Positions 5,914 through 14,943 of a DNA stretch of 64,000 bases are shown here, in pieces. The notes under the pieces were generated by a model. It saw nothing but the letters and a program-made list of their open reading frames with translations. It was not told the DNA's origin and ran no database searches. Position numbers and translations under genes: made by a program. Source of the stretch: Lysobacterales bacterium 66-474 (GTDB taxonomy: Bacteria > Pseudomonadota > Gammaproteobacteria > Xanthomonadales > Rhodanobacteraceae); assembly GCA_001899805.1 (NCBI GenBank), contig MKWP01000014.1, forward strand, positions 186,001-250,000, read 5' to 3'. The number at the start of each line of letters is the position of its first letter. Position 1 is the first letter of the stretch.

Positions 5914-8691
5914 TCACACCCGCTTTCGATGCTTGCCAACGCCGCTCGCGGCCGGCAGCAATTCGGCTTCGAGCTTGCGATACAGCGCGAACAGAAACGC
6001 GACGCGCGCGGCATCATCTTTACCGCCCCTGTAGCTGTAGGCGGCGTCCACGGCCTTGTCCAGCTCGCGGTGCGCGGTGCGCAGATCGTCGGGCATCGCG
6101 TCGGTGTCGTACAACTCGGCCAGCGTGGCGCCGGGATGCGCAGCGCGGGCAGCCAAAACCACGTCCGCCGCCGCGGCGATAGTCCGGCGTCGTTCCTCTG
6201 GCACTTTTTGCGGCCAAGGGAAGTTGTTGTAAACGATTTTGGCCGAGTATTGGTAATCGCTTTTCAAACGGCCAGTGACGTATCGCACCCAAGCCATGTG
6301 CATCGTGCTGGTCAACACGCCGAAGTCGAACAGCGTCGCGTGGTCGACCAAGCGCAACTTGTCACCGCACAGCATCGAGTCATCGAGAAACGCGATCGGA
6401 ATGAACCGTCGGCGCTCGGATGAGACTTGCGGCAGCGCAAGGTAATTCCCGCGCGGGATGAACTCGGTGTGGAATCGCCGCGGCGTTTCGGCCAGTTTGC
6501 GGGTCGGGGTGCTTTTACTCGCAGCACGAAACTTGCGTACAGCGGCCACCCGTTGCATTGCCAATGGCAGCGCTTTCAGCGCCGACGGTTCCGCATCACC
6601 TAGCCACAGACACCAGCGTTCAATATCATTGATGAACTCCTCACCACCCAACCAGCGTCGAAAGTAGGGAGCAGCGGCGGGCTCCTGCGCCAGAAACGCC
6701 TCGTGCTGTTCCGGAGTGAACAGGTAATTGCCATCGTCGATCGGCTTATTGCCAGACACCATTTCTGGGCTTTCGCACAACGGCTTGCTGCGACGGCGCA
6801 GCACCACGTCCGGCGCGTCAGCAAGATACGGGTTGATGTTTTTGGCGGGTAGCTCGACCGGCTCGCCTTTGATCCCATTGGGATACAAGTAGAGCGTACG
6901 CTTTGCGGGCTCACGTAAGCCGAAACCGATGATGACGCAGTGCACCGCAGCGACGCCTTTCCCCTCGTTCATCCACTGAAACGTATGATGGGCAAAACGG
7001 ATATGGATGCCGTGGCCCAGGAGCCATGGCCACAGCACGCCGACTTGCTCGCCCTGGGTGATGCTATTGGTCGAAACGAACGCCACATCGATCGACGGGT
7101 GGCCGTGGATGTATTCCGCAGCCTTCACGTACCACGCGGCGACGTAATCCAGCAGACCACCATTGGTCAGCGGCGCGAAGATCGGCGCCACGTCCGCGCG
7201 CTGCGCATCGTTCATGTATTTGGCGCCCACAAACGGCGGGTTGCCCAGCACGTAGCTACACCGCTCGGGAGGCAGCACCTCGCGCCAGTCGGTTAGCAGC
7301 GAGTTGGCGCACCTGATGGTCGGCGCCACAACAAGCGGGACGGTCGGGCGAGTGGTGCCAAATCGCTCGGCTGCCTCAAGGTTCATTTGGTGGTCGGTGA
7401 TCCACAGAGCCACGCGGGCGATGTGTGCCGCGGCCTCGTCTATCTCGATACCGTAGAACTGGTGTACGGTGACCCGGCAGAGCGTAGAGACGTCCAGAAT
7501 GCCGGGCTGGTCCCCGAAGATCTCCGCGATCAAATCCAATTCGATGCGCCGCAGTTCGCGGTACGCGATCACGAGGAAATTGCCGCAGCCGCAAGCCGGA
7601 TCGAGGAAGGTCAGTGTTGGGAGCTTGTCGTACAGCGCGCGCAACGAGGCCTTGGTGCGTTTGGGCGCATGCAACTCAGCGCGAAGGTCATCCATACACA
7701 GTGGATTGATGACGCGCAGGATGTTGCGCTCGCTGGTGTAGTGAGCGCCCAGTTCGCGACGGGAAGCCTGCCGGCGTTCGTCCGGGTGCTGCGCTTCCAG
7801 AACGCCCTGAAACATGGCGCCGAAGATCGCTGGCGAAATGTCGCCCCAATACATGCCGGAGCAATCCAGCAGCAGCTTGCGTAGCGTGCTGTTGAACGAC
7901 GGGATGCGGCTGCGCTCTGCAAAGAGACTGCCGTTGATGTACTCGAACGCGGCCAAGTCCTCGTCAAGCGTGGCTTGGCGTGCGTCGTGTGGTGTATCGA
8001 GTACCTGGAACAACTCAGCAATGATCGAACCCGTGTCCTTCCCGTCCTCGCGGCTGCGCTGTACCAGCCGATCGAACTGCCCATTAGCGCCGAAAATCCC
8101 GGTGTCGTCCGCGAAGAAGCAGAAAAGCAGCCTGGTCATGAACACTTCGAGGTCGTGACCGGTGAAGCGGACTTCAAGAAGGGCTTGGTGCAGCTTCGAC
8201 ACTTGGTAGGCGGCAGCGCGGTCGGCGTCGGATTCCTCTGCAATGGTGCGTTCGTCGCCCAGCAGGAAGGAAAACCAGTCCGCGCGCCGAGGTAGCTGTT
8301 TTAGGGTGCAGGCGTGGGCCTTCCCATTACGCAGGTCAACGAGCCGGAAGCGGGCGAAGTCAGACGTGATGATGTAGCGCGGGCGCTCGGCCTCGGGCAG
8401 CGCCAGAAAGTAGTCCTCGGCCTGGGCCTCCGCGGCATCGAGATCCTTGCCGCGGCTCTTGTGCTCGACGATCAGCAGGCCCGGGATGAAACTGTCGATG
8501 TACCCATGCGCGCCGTTGAGCTTGGTGACGGCTTTTTCGTAGACCGTGGCGGACTCTGGCCGGATGCCGAAACACTCGTAGAACCTCGCCCAAAAAAGCT
8601 TGGCGTCTGCATTCTCGCGCTCGGCGCTCTGCCACTGCTGGGCGAAGGCGGACAAGCGGGTTCGCACCTCGTTTCGAGTAATGGCTGGCAT
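5914..8691 (-). CDS. Type IIL (MmeI-like) bifunctional restriction-modification enzyme
   Basis: This 925-residue protein joins nuclease and adenine methyltransferase in one chain, like MmeI (about 919 residues). The N-terminal nuclease has Asp66, nine residues, then Glu76-His-Lys78, exactly the D-X9-EXK spacing of MmeI. A helical linker follows, then the methyltransferase with the SAM-binding motif DPACGCGNFL (364-373) and the catalytic NPPF (484-487). The C-terminal third would hold the target recognition domain. Enzymes of this family cut about 20 bases away and methylate one strand for protection, so no separate methylase is needed. All key motifs are intact. The recognition sequence cannot be read off by eye. 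Confidence 0.88.
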   Translation of the reverse strand: MPAITRNEVRTRLSAFAQQWQSAERENADAKLFWARFYECFGIRPESATVYEKAVTKLNGAHGYIDSFIPGLLIVEHKSRGKDLDAAEAQAEDYFLALPEAERPRYIITSDFARFRLVDLRNGKAHACTLKQLPRRADWFSFLLGDERTIAEESDADRAAAYQVSKLHQALLEVRFTGHDLEVFMTRLLFCFFADDTGIFGANGQFDRLVQRSREDGKDTGSIIAELFQVLDTPHDARQATLDEDLAAFEYINGSLFAERSRIPSFNSTLRKLLLDCSGMYWGDISPAIFGAMFQGVLEAQHPDERRQASRRELGAHYTSERNILRVINPLCMDDLRAELHAPKRTKASLRALYDKLPTLTFLDPACGCGNFLVIAYRELRRIELDLIAEIFGDQPGILDVSTLCRVTVHQFYGIEIDEAAAHIARVALWITDHQMNLEAAERFGTTRPTVPLVVAPTIRCANSLLTDWREVLPPERCSYVLGNPPFVGAKYMNDAQRADVAPIFAPLTNGGLLDYVAAWYVKAAEYIHGHPSIDVAFVSTNSITQGEQVGVLWPWLLGHGIHIRFAHHTFQWMNEGKGVAAVHCVIIGFGLREPAKRTLYLYPNGIKGEPVELPAKNINPYLADAPDVVLRRRSKPLCESPEMVSGNKPIDDGNYLFTPEQHEAFLAQEPAAAPYFRRWLGGEEFINDIERWCLWLGDAEPSALKALPLAMQRVAAVRKFRAASKSTPTRKLAETPRRFHTEFIPRGNYLALPQVSSERRRFIPIAFLDDSMLCGDKLRLVDHATLFDFGVLTSTMHMAWVRYVTGRLKSDYQYSAKIVYNNFPWPQKVPEERRRTIAAAADVVLAARAAHPGATLAELYDTDAMPDDLRTAHRELDKAVDAAYSYRGGKDDAARVAFLFALYRKLEAELLPAASGVGKHRKRV

Positions 8692-8995
8692 TGCGGCCCC
8701 TTGGTGAAGATGCTGCGATTATGCGAGGTTGCGCGTGCTTCGCAACCGCATCCCGGATACTAAAAGCGCCGCCCTCTCGGGCGGCGCTAGCCGGGGCAGT
8801 CGGCTTTGCTACATCCGTGCAGCGCCAGACAACCGGCATAGCCATCATCGAGGGTCCGTCGCGGCGTGTCTGTCGGGAAAGGGCGCTCGAAGGCGTAGGA
8901 ATCGCCTTACACCGCGTCGGCCAGTGAAGCAGCTGAGAGCTGTCACTTAGAAATGATGGTGCTAGGCTCTTGCGAATCGCGAAACAGGGGCGGCA
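8692..8995. other. Intergenic region between divergent island genes
   Basis: This 304-base region separates the minus-strand restriction enzyme from a plus-strand two-gene cassette, so it must hold promoters for both. A strong hairpin at 8765-8788 faces the minus strand. The minus-strand frame across 8789-8990 stays open but I cannot support a gene there; it could be a decayed remnant. Confidence 0.5.
8765..8788 (-). terminator. Rho-independent terminator on the minus strand
   Basis: AGCGCCGCCC at 8765-8774 pairs perfectly with GGGCGGCGCT at 8779-8788 around a 4-base loop. Read on the minus strand the stem is followed by TTTTAG. It lies upstream of the restriction enzyme start, so it would end a minus-strand transcript coming from the right, although no intact minus-strand gene is visible there. 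Confidence 0.6.
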
Positions 8996-9691
8996 ATGAC
9001 CAGCGAGTTGTGCACCGTTGACTGGCCGGCAGTTGTGGGCGTCGCCAAGGACGTCGTGGTGGCGATCGCTGCCATCGTGACGGCAACCGTTGCTTGCATT
9101 GGTATCAGCAAATGGCGTGCGGAGGAATCCGGGAAGGCCGACTTCGACCTCGCGCGACGACTTGGCACTGCGGTCTATCAATTCCGTGACGCAATCGCTG
9201 CGGCCCGTCGCCCCCTCGTTACGGCCGGTGAGTTTCCTGATGGGGTCCCATCTGCCGTCGGCAAGAGCGAAGCAGAGGCGTACGCCCATGTATTCAATCA
9301 GCGATTCCGAGACGTCCAGACTAGTGGGACTGACCTCCTCGCGGTGCGCAACGAGGCCGAGGCGCTGTGGGGCAAAGATATTGTCTCGAAGCTCGAAGCG
9401 CTGCTTCGCCACGGGTCCACTCTGCACCTCGCGATGGAGGCATACGTCGCTGACAAGGCTTCCCATGGCGCAGATTTCAGGCACAGCACAGAGTTCGGCA
9501 ATCGCATTCGCGCCGAGGTGTTCGATACCGGACACTCGATCAACAGTGACGGTACGAAAGGGGCAGCCAACGAACTCACGACGAAGACCGACAAGGACGT
9601 CGAGATTGTCGCCGCGTATTTGCGGACCAAGCTGCCTCGACGATCACGCCGCACCTCTTCAACCAGCGGGGCAAGCAGTGATACGGCTTAA
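8996..9691 (+). CDS. Membrane-anchored protein of unknown function
   Basis: A 231-residue protein with one hydrophobic segment near the N-terminus (about residues 14-36) followed by a mostly helical, charged domain, so it is probably anchored in the inner membrane with its bulk in the cytoplasm. The start ATG at 8996 is preceded by AGGGGCGG. Its last codons overlap the next gene by 14 bases, indicating coupled translation of a two-gene unit. No family was recognised. Its position between a restriction-modification gene and an island integrase makes a defence or mobile-element role plausible but unproven. Confidence 0.55.
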   Translation: MTSELCTVDWPAVVGVAKDVVVAIAAIVTATVACIGISKWRAEESGKADFDLARRLGTAVYQFRDAIAAARRPLVTAGEFPDGVPSAVGKSEAEAYAHVFNQRFRDVQTSGTDLLAVRNEAEALWGKDIVSKLEALLRHGSTLHLAMEAYVADKASHGADFRHSTEFGNRIRAEVFDTGHSINSDGTKGAANELTTKTDKDVEIVAAYLRTKLPRRSRRTSSTSGASSDTA

Positions 9692-10583
9692 CACGGAAAA
9701 GGGGTGGGCACGCATCGATTCGTGGGATGACGTGCTAACGCGACCAGGGTTTGTGACCGACGTAGACCCGAAAGCGGTAACACTCAAGAGCATCATCGGG
9801 AGCTACGCGTTTTCCACGTTCCTGCCGTGTGGGCTATCCACCTGCCACACACCTCACGGCCGCGGCTACTTGGTCACCACCGGCGACGGGCGCGAGACCA
9901 ACATCGGGAAGGACTGCGGCAAGAAGTATTTTTCTGTCGATTTCGAGAGCATGGCGAGGACATTCGACAGAGAGCTGCGAGCCCAGGAGAGGCGCGAGGC
10001 GATCATCGCGTTTCAGCACAAGATTCAAGGCATCGAAACCCGATTGGCCGAGCTTAGAAGCGGCGAACACGGGGCGTACTGGGTGCAGAGGAACGTGTAC
10101 CAATTGACGAATGGTCGGGATGGAATCCCGCAGTCCGTGGCGCACGTCCTGCATGGGTTGGTGAGGCGACGTAACGGCGCTATTACCGTGGATCGTCCGG
10201 CGACGCCCGACGAGATTGAACGCATGCGCGCGCAAGGTCAGCGCGCACAGCATGGATTAACCATCGTGACCGACACCGTGGGCCAACTGGATGGGGTTTC
10301 GGCACTGTACGCTGGAAATGATGTGCACGAGTTGCTTTTCGGGAGGGGGAAGTCGATCGAGACGATCAAGGGCGTCGACGTTGGCAAGCTGAAAGACAGC
10401 GAACTTCGCCAAATGTCGAAATGGATAGAAGACATCGAACCATTGCTTGCCCGGTCAGAAAACTGGATCGCGGCCGGGCGGCGATTACTCACCCGCGCGA
10501 ACATTCAGCAACTGGTCCAGTTCGCCCAGGACGAGAAGGAACGGCGGGCCATGCGCGCGTTCATATCGCTACTGCCGGAGTAG
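9678..10583 (+). CDS. Protein of unknown function with Cys/His cluster
   Basis: A 301-residue protein starting at the GTG at 9678, chosen because the frame overlaps the upstream stop by 14 bases and similarity-like composition begins there. The N-terminal third has a possible metal site: Cys51, Cys56, His57, His60 and Cys80, the last within TNIGKDCGKKYF. Residues about 90-125 are likely helical (coiled coil), and the rest is mixed. No catalytic motif was recognised. With the preceding membrane protein it forms a compact operon inside the island. A nucleic-acid-binding zinc domain is one possibility. Confidence 0.55.
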   Translation: MIRLNTEKGWARIDSWDDVLTRPGFVTDVDPKAVTLKSIIGSYAFSTFLPCGLSTCHTPHGRGYLVTTGDGRETNIGKDCGKKYFSVDFESMARTFDRELRAQERREAIIAFQHKIQGIETRLAELRSGEHGAYWVQRNVYQLTNGRDGIPQSVAHVLHGLVRRRNGAITVDRPATPDEIERMRAQGQRAQHGLTIVTDTVGQLDGVSALYAGNDVHELLFGRGKSIETIKGVDVGKLKDSELRQMSKWIEDIEPLLARSENWIAAGRRLLTRANIQQLVQFAQDEKERRAMRAFISLLPE

Positions 10584-10613
10584 GCCGGCGTGGGGTTTGC
10601 GCCGAGACGTGAC

Positions 10614-11828
10614 TTACCCCTTATCGACCAGCGCCACCAGCTCTTCATCGGTTGGGTTGTAGTACCGCATGAGCATGCGCAAGGTCAGGTGCCCGGTGAT
10701 CTTCGCGAGCTGGTGAATCTCGATCTTCCGTGCAGCCAGCCGGCTGATCGCCTCGTGTCGAAGATCGTGCAACCTCACATCGACCAGGAACTTGTCGTTG
10801 GGCCTGCGGCGCTGTTTCTTACACTCGGCCGTGTATTTTCTCCGCGCGCGCGCCGCCGCGCGACCAAAGGCCTGCGTTGCGCTGTCCGGCCCCGTCCAGC
10901 CCACCAACACGCGGTCACCGGCACGTGGGAGTGCAGCCAAAAGCGCGGCCGCTTCGCGTGTCAACGGTACGGTGCGCGGCTGGCCGTTTTTGGTTTTACG
11001 GAGTCGTGCGGTGCGGGCTTTGAGATCCACGTCCGCCCAACGCAAATACACAAGTTCCTCGCGCCGACACGCGGTTTCAACCGCCAGGCGCACAAGGTCG
11101 CTCAAGTGACGCGTTTCCTCGCCGGCCGCGATGATCGCGTCGAGCTCGTCACTCGACACGCGCCTATCGCGCGCGTCGTCTTCATCCGGAAGCGTGACGC
11201 CACTGACTGGGTTCACGAGCGCAGGCATGTGCCATTCCTTCCGCGCGATCGTGAAGACATGCGAAAGCGTGTGCATGCGCCGGAGCACTGACCCCGCCTT
11301 CAAGTCCGCTGCGAGCCAGCGATCACGCAACGTTGCAATATCCGCTTCGTGTATCGACGCCAGTGCCCGTCTTGCGAGCGTGTCAGCTTTCAGTTGACGC
11401 AGGATCGATGCTTCGCGGGGTTTGCCGAGCACCGACACGCCGAGGATCGGTGCGGTCGACAGCGCTTTCAGAACCTCCGTACGTGGAACGTTGCCGACCT
11501 TTTTTCCCTCGAGTCTCCGCACGGCCGGGGTCACGCGTTCGGCTGACTTGCCGGAGCGTGGGACGTCGAATACGTACGCATTGTCTAGCTTGTCCAGGTA
11601 ACGAATGTGCAGCCCCAACGCATAGCGATCGACAGCCGTGCCCAACGTGGTGGTTTCCGCTTCCCCGTTCGGGTGCCACAATCCCCGCTCGATGTCACGC
11701 TCGACCCCGCGTGCCCAGGCCTCGGCATCGGCCTTGGTTAGAAAGTTCTTGCTTTGCTTTGCTGCACCTGGCCGGCGGACGCGCGCACGCCACTTTCCGG
11801 TCGACTCGACCTTGTAGACGCTTGCCAT
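10614..11828 (-). CDS. Tyrosine recombinase (island integrase)
   Basis: A 404-residue phage-type integrase. An N-terminal arm-binding region is followed by a SAM-like core-binding domain (about 140-215) and the catalytic domain. The full catalytic set is visible: Arg255 (in TACRREE), Lys280, His354-x-x-Arg357 (HDLR), His380 and Tyr389, with the His-to-Tyr spacing of nine. It probably integrates and excises the island at the tRNA-Val site, whose 3' half lies 87 bases upstream of its start. Being at the very end next to the attachment site and reading inward is typical of genomic islands. Confidence 0.9.
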   Translation of the reverse strand: MASVYKVESTGKWRARVRRPGAAKQSKNFLTKADAEAWARGVERDIERGLWHPNGEAETTTLGTAVDRYALGLHIRYLDKLDNAYVFDVPRSGKSAERVTPAVRRLEGKKVGNVPRTEVLKALSTAPILGVSVLGKPREASILRQLKADTLARRALASIHEADIATLRDRWLAADLKAGSVLRRMHTLSHVFTIARKEWHMPALVNPVSGVTLPDEDDARDRRVSSDELDAIIAAGEETRHLSDLVRLAVETACRREELVYLRWADVDLKARTARLRKTKNGQPRTVPLTREAAALLAALPRAGDRVLVGWTGPDSATQAFGRAAARARRKYTAECKKQRRRPNDKFLVDVRLHDLRHEAISRLAARKIEIHQLAKITGHLTLRMLMRYYNPTDEELVALVDKG

Positions 11829-11914
11829 GCTCTTTGGCCCTGTGATGGCCCCGAAAACATGATTATATTCTGAAAACCTTGTATCATCTAGCTTTCAGCG
11901 AGTTGAATTTCGCA

Positions 11915-11959
11915 TTTACACGGAGAGGGTCGGGGGTTCGATCCCCTCAGCGCCCACCA
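11915..11959 (+). other. Attachment site: 3' half of a tRNA-Val gene
   Basis: The 45 bases read as the second half of a tRNA: anticodon loop TTTACAC with anticodon TAC (Val), the 3' anticodon strand GGAGA, variable loop GGGTC, a T-arm with TTCGATC loop, acceptor strand AGCGCCC and ACCA. The bases before it (for example TTTCGC) do not pair with GGAGA, so the 5' half is absent here. This is the expected product of integration with crossover in the anticodon loop. An intact tRNA-Val copy should lie at the far left end of the island, outside the window. Confidence 0.8.
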
Positions 11960-12107
11960 ACAACTTGCGGCCCGGTTCGAGCGGTCGATTGCCCGCGTCC
12001 GGTTGCAGCATCGGCGGCCTGATTCCGGGCGGCGCTCGCCGGCGGCCAGGCAGGTGCCGCTTCCCTTACAATACTTGGCTGATTTGGCCATCGTCACGGC
12101 GGTACCC

Positions 12108-14030
12108 ATGCTGCAAGCCATCCGCAACATGTTCAAGAACTGGATCGTCATCACGATCTTCGGGATTCTCGTGATCGTCGCTTTCCTGTTCTTCGGCATC
12201 GAAGGCTACTTCAGCCAGAGCAACGCGACCTGGGTCGCCAAGGTCGACGGCCACGAAATCTCGCAGCAGGATTTCAACACCGCCTTCAACAACTATCGCC
12301 AGCAGCAGTTGAACGCGCCGGGCAACACCATGGACCCGGCGGACTTCGAGAAGCCCGAAGTGAAGCAGGCGGTGCTGAACCAGGTCGTCAACCGGCAATT
12401 GTTGCTGAACCTGGGCGACAAGCTCGGCATCAAGGTGCCGGACTCGTTGTTGCGCGAGCAGATTGCCTCGTATCCGATCTTCCAGGTCAACGGCAAGTTC
12501 GATGCGACGGTTTACACCTCGTGGCTGCAGCAGCAGGGCAAGACGCCGGAACAGTTCCAGGACGAAATCCGGTCCGACCTGGCTACCCAGCAGTTGCCGC
12601 AAGCCATCGTCGCCACCGCGTTCGGCACCAAGGCCGAGGCGGATGCCTTCCTGCGCCTGCAGTTGCAGACCCGCGATTTCAGTTACGTCGACCTGCCGCC
12701 GCCGGCACCGACCGCGGCGCAGGGCGAGGTGGCCGATGCCGAGGTCGCGGACTACTACAAGCAGCACCAGGCGGATTTCATGACGCCCGAACAGGTGTCG
12801 GTGAATTACATCGACCTCGATGCGGCAACCATGAAGGCCGAGCCGGACCTGAGCGACAAGGCCCTGCAGGCGCGTTACGACAAGGAAAAATCGCGCTTCG
12901 TCAGTCCGGCCCAGTGGCAGGTGTCGCATATCCTGGTCAAATTGCCGGCCAAACCGAGCGAAGCCGAAAAGCAGGACGCGCTGGCCAGGGCCCGGAAGAT
13001 CGACGCGGAGGCCAAGGCGCCCGGCGCCGATTTCGCCAAGCTCGCCGAACAGTATTCCGACGACCTGGGTTCCAAGCGCCAGGGCGGCGATCTCGGCTGG
13101 CTGTCGCAGGGCGATGCCGGCCCCGAATTCCAGGCCGCGCTGGACAAGCTGAAGAAGGGCGAGGTTTCCGATCCGGTGCTGACATCGGACGGCTACCACA
13201 TCATCGACCTGCGCGACGTGCGTGAGGGCCACACCGAAACCTTTGCTCAGGTGCGCGACCAGTTGGTGCAGGAAGCCACCAAGGACGCACGGCAGGACGC
13301 TTACCGCGACGTCGGCAACAAGCTGACCGACATGATCTACAACGACCCGACTTCGCTGAAGCCGGCAGCGGAGAAACTCGGGTTGACCATCCAGACCACG
13401 CCGCTGTTCGGTCGCGAGGGCGCCCAGAGCGGGCTCGCCGCCGATCCCAAGGTGGTGAAAGCCGCGTTCTCCGACATCGTGTTGCAGCAGGGCAACGCTT
13501 CCGACCCGATCGATCTCGGCAGCGAGCACATGGTCATCATCCACATCGACAAGCACGTCGCCGCGGCCCCCAAGCCGTTGGCGGAGGTGGCCGGCCAGAT
13601 CAAGCAGGCGATCATCCAGCAGCGCGTGGACGTCGACGCGAAGAAGGCCGCCGAGGCGGCGCTCGCGAAACTGCAGGGCGGCGAGAAGCTGGATGCGTTG
13701 GCAGCCGCGGCCGGCCAGCAGGTGCAACAGAAAACCGACGTGTCGCGCAACGAGGCTTCGCTCGACCCGGAATTGCTGGACGCGGTGTTCAAGCTGGCCC
13801 ACCCGGCGAAGGACGCCGACACGCGCGCGTTGGTGCCGTTGGCCAAGGGCCACTATGCGCTGGTGGTGCTGAGCGGGGTCAAGCCGGGTGATGGATCGAA
13901 GATCCCCGAACAGGCACAGGGCTTCCTGCGCGAGCAGATGGCGCGCGCGTTCGGCGCCGCCGATCTCGACGGCCTGATGGATGCGTTGCGCAAAGGCGCC
14001 AAGATCGAAACCGCGCCGGATCGGATGTGA
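12108..14030 (+). CDS. ppiD: Periplasmic chaperone / peptidyl-prolyl isomerase PpiD
   Basis: A 640-residue protein anchored by one N-terminal membrane helix (about residues 10-32) with a large periplasmic part: a SurA-like N-terminal chaperone region, a parvulin-type rotamase domain at about 269-365 (starting WQVSHILVKL), and a C-terminal helical region. It helps proteins leaving the Sec translocon to fold. The start is the ATG at 12108 because the membrane helix follows directly. In many gammaproteobacteria the order is lon-hupB-ppiD with tRNA genes in between, which fits the tRNA-Val integration site just upstream. Confidence 0.92.
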   Translation: MLQAIRNMFKNWIVITIFGILVIVAFLFFGIEGYFSQSNATWVAKVDGHEISQQDFNTAFNNYRQQQLNAPGNTMDPADFEKPEVKQAVLNQVVNRQLLLNLGDKLGIKVPDSLLREQIASYPIFQVNGKFDATVYTSWLQQQGKTPEQFQDEIRSDLATQQLPQAIVATAFGTKAEADAFLRLQLQTRDFSYVDLPPPAPTAAQGEVADAEVADYYKQHQADFMTPEQVSVNYIDLDAATMKAEPDLSDKALQARYDKEKSRFVSPAQWQVSHILVKLPAKPSEAEKQDALARARKIDAEAKAPGADFAKLAEQYSDDLGSKRQGGDLGWLSQGDAGPEFQAALDKLKKGEVSDPVLTSDGYHIIDLRDVREGHTETFAQVRDQLVQEATKDARQDAYRDVGNKLTDMIYNDPTSLKPAAEKLGLTIQTTPLFGREGAQSGLAADPKVVKAAFSDIVLQQGNASDPIDLGSEHMVIIHIDKHVAAAPKPLAEVAGQIKQAIIQQRVDVDAKKAAEAALAKLQGGEKLDALAAAAGQQVQQKTDVSRNEASLDPELLDAVFKLAHPAKDADTRALVPLAKGHYALVVLSGVKPGDGSKIPEQAQGFLREQMARAFGAADLDGLMDALRKGAKIETAPDRM

Positions 14031-14038
14031 TCAATCAA

Positions 14039-14075
14039 GGGACGGTGGGAGTTGCAACTTGATTCCCTCCGTCCC
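14039..14075. terminator. Terminator hairpin between convergent ppiD and fabI
   Basis: GGGACGGTGGGA at 14039-14050 pairs with TCCCTCCGTCCC at 14064-14075 with one mismatch and a 13-base loop. It lies 9 bases after the ppiD stop and before the fabI stop, so it may serve both strands. Confidence 0.6.
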
Positions 14076-14099
14076 CGGATTGTTCCCGCACGCGGGCTT

Positions 14100-14888
14100 C
14101 TACATCTCCATGCCGGCCATGCCCAGCGTGCTGTAACCGGCGTCGACGTACACGACTTCGCCGGTGATGCCGGCAGCCAGATCCGAGCACAGGAAGGCCG
14201 CGGCATTGCCCACGTCGTCGATGCTGACGTTGCGGCGCAGCGGCGACACCTGGGCGACGTGGTCGATCATCTTGCGCAAGCCCGCCACGCCGGAAGCCGC
14301 CAAGGTCCGGATCGGACCGGCCGAGATCGCGTTGACGCGGGTGCCTTCCGGACCGAGGTTGTAGGCGAGGTAGCGCACATTGGCTTCGAGACTGGCCTTG
14401 GCGAGGCCCATCACGTTGTAGGACGCCAGCGCACGTTCGGAGCCAAGATAAGTGAGTGTGAGGACCGCGCCGTTGCGGCCCTTCATCATCGGGCGCGCGG
14501 CCTTGGCCAGCGCGGCCAGGCTGTAGCTCGAGATGTCATGGGCGATCCTGAAGTTCTCGCGGGTCAGGCCGTCCAGGAATTCCCCGGTCAGTGCCTCGCG
14601 CGGGGCGAAGCCGATCGAGTGGATCAGGATGTCCAGTCCGTCCCAGCGCTTGCCGAGGCTTTCGAAAAGATTTTCGATGTCGCTGTCGCGACCGACGTCG
14701 CACGGCAGCACGATGTCGGAACCGAGCTGGGTGGCCGCTTCGTCCACCCGCCCACGGAGCTTGTTGTCGACGTAGGTGAAGGCGAGTTCGGCGCCCTCGC
14801 GATGCATGGCTTGCGCGATTCCCCACGCGATCGAGCGGTTGCTGAGGATGCCGGTGACGAGTGCGCGCTTGCCTTGGAGGAAACCCAT
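14100..14888 (-). CDS. fabI: Enoyl-ACP reductase FabI
   Basis: A 262-residue short-chain dehydrogenase that reduces enoyl-ACP with NAD(P)H in the last step of each fatty-acid elongation cycle. It has the glycine-rich nucleotide motif ([11 protein letters not shown], 13-23) and the FabI active site Tyr157-x6-Lys164 in [11 protein letters not shown], with the second conserved Tyr147. Length and motifs match E. coli FabI closely with a one-residue offset. The gene is convergent with ppiD and alone on its strand here. Confidence 0.95.
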   Translation of the reverse strand: MGFLQGKRALVTGILSNRSIAWGIAQAMHREGAELAFTYVDNKLRGRVDEAATQLGSDIVLPCDVGRDSDIENLFESLGKRWDGLDILIHSIGFAPREALTGEFLDGLTRENFRIAHDISSYSLAALAKAARPMMKGRNGAVLTLTYLGSERALASYNVMGLAKASLEANVRYLAYNLGPEGTRVNAISAGPIRTLAASGVAGLRKMIDHVAQVSPLRRNVSIDDVGNAAAFLCSDLAAGITGEVVYVDAGYSTLGMAGMEM

Positions 14889-14943
14889 GTCCGCTGGCTC
14901 CGTGTCGGAGTGAAAGCGGGCATTGTACGCGACGGGCGCCGTT

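Noticed and set aside
11888-11959. A complete tRNA gene
   Set aside because: Only the 3' half is present; the bases before the anticodon loop do not pair with the 3' anticodon strand and no acceptor 5' strand is found.
10614-11959. Interpreting the region as an intact prophage
   Set aside because: Apart from the integrase and the repressor/Ner pair, no capsid, tail, terminase or lysis genes are visible in the window.
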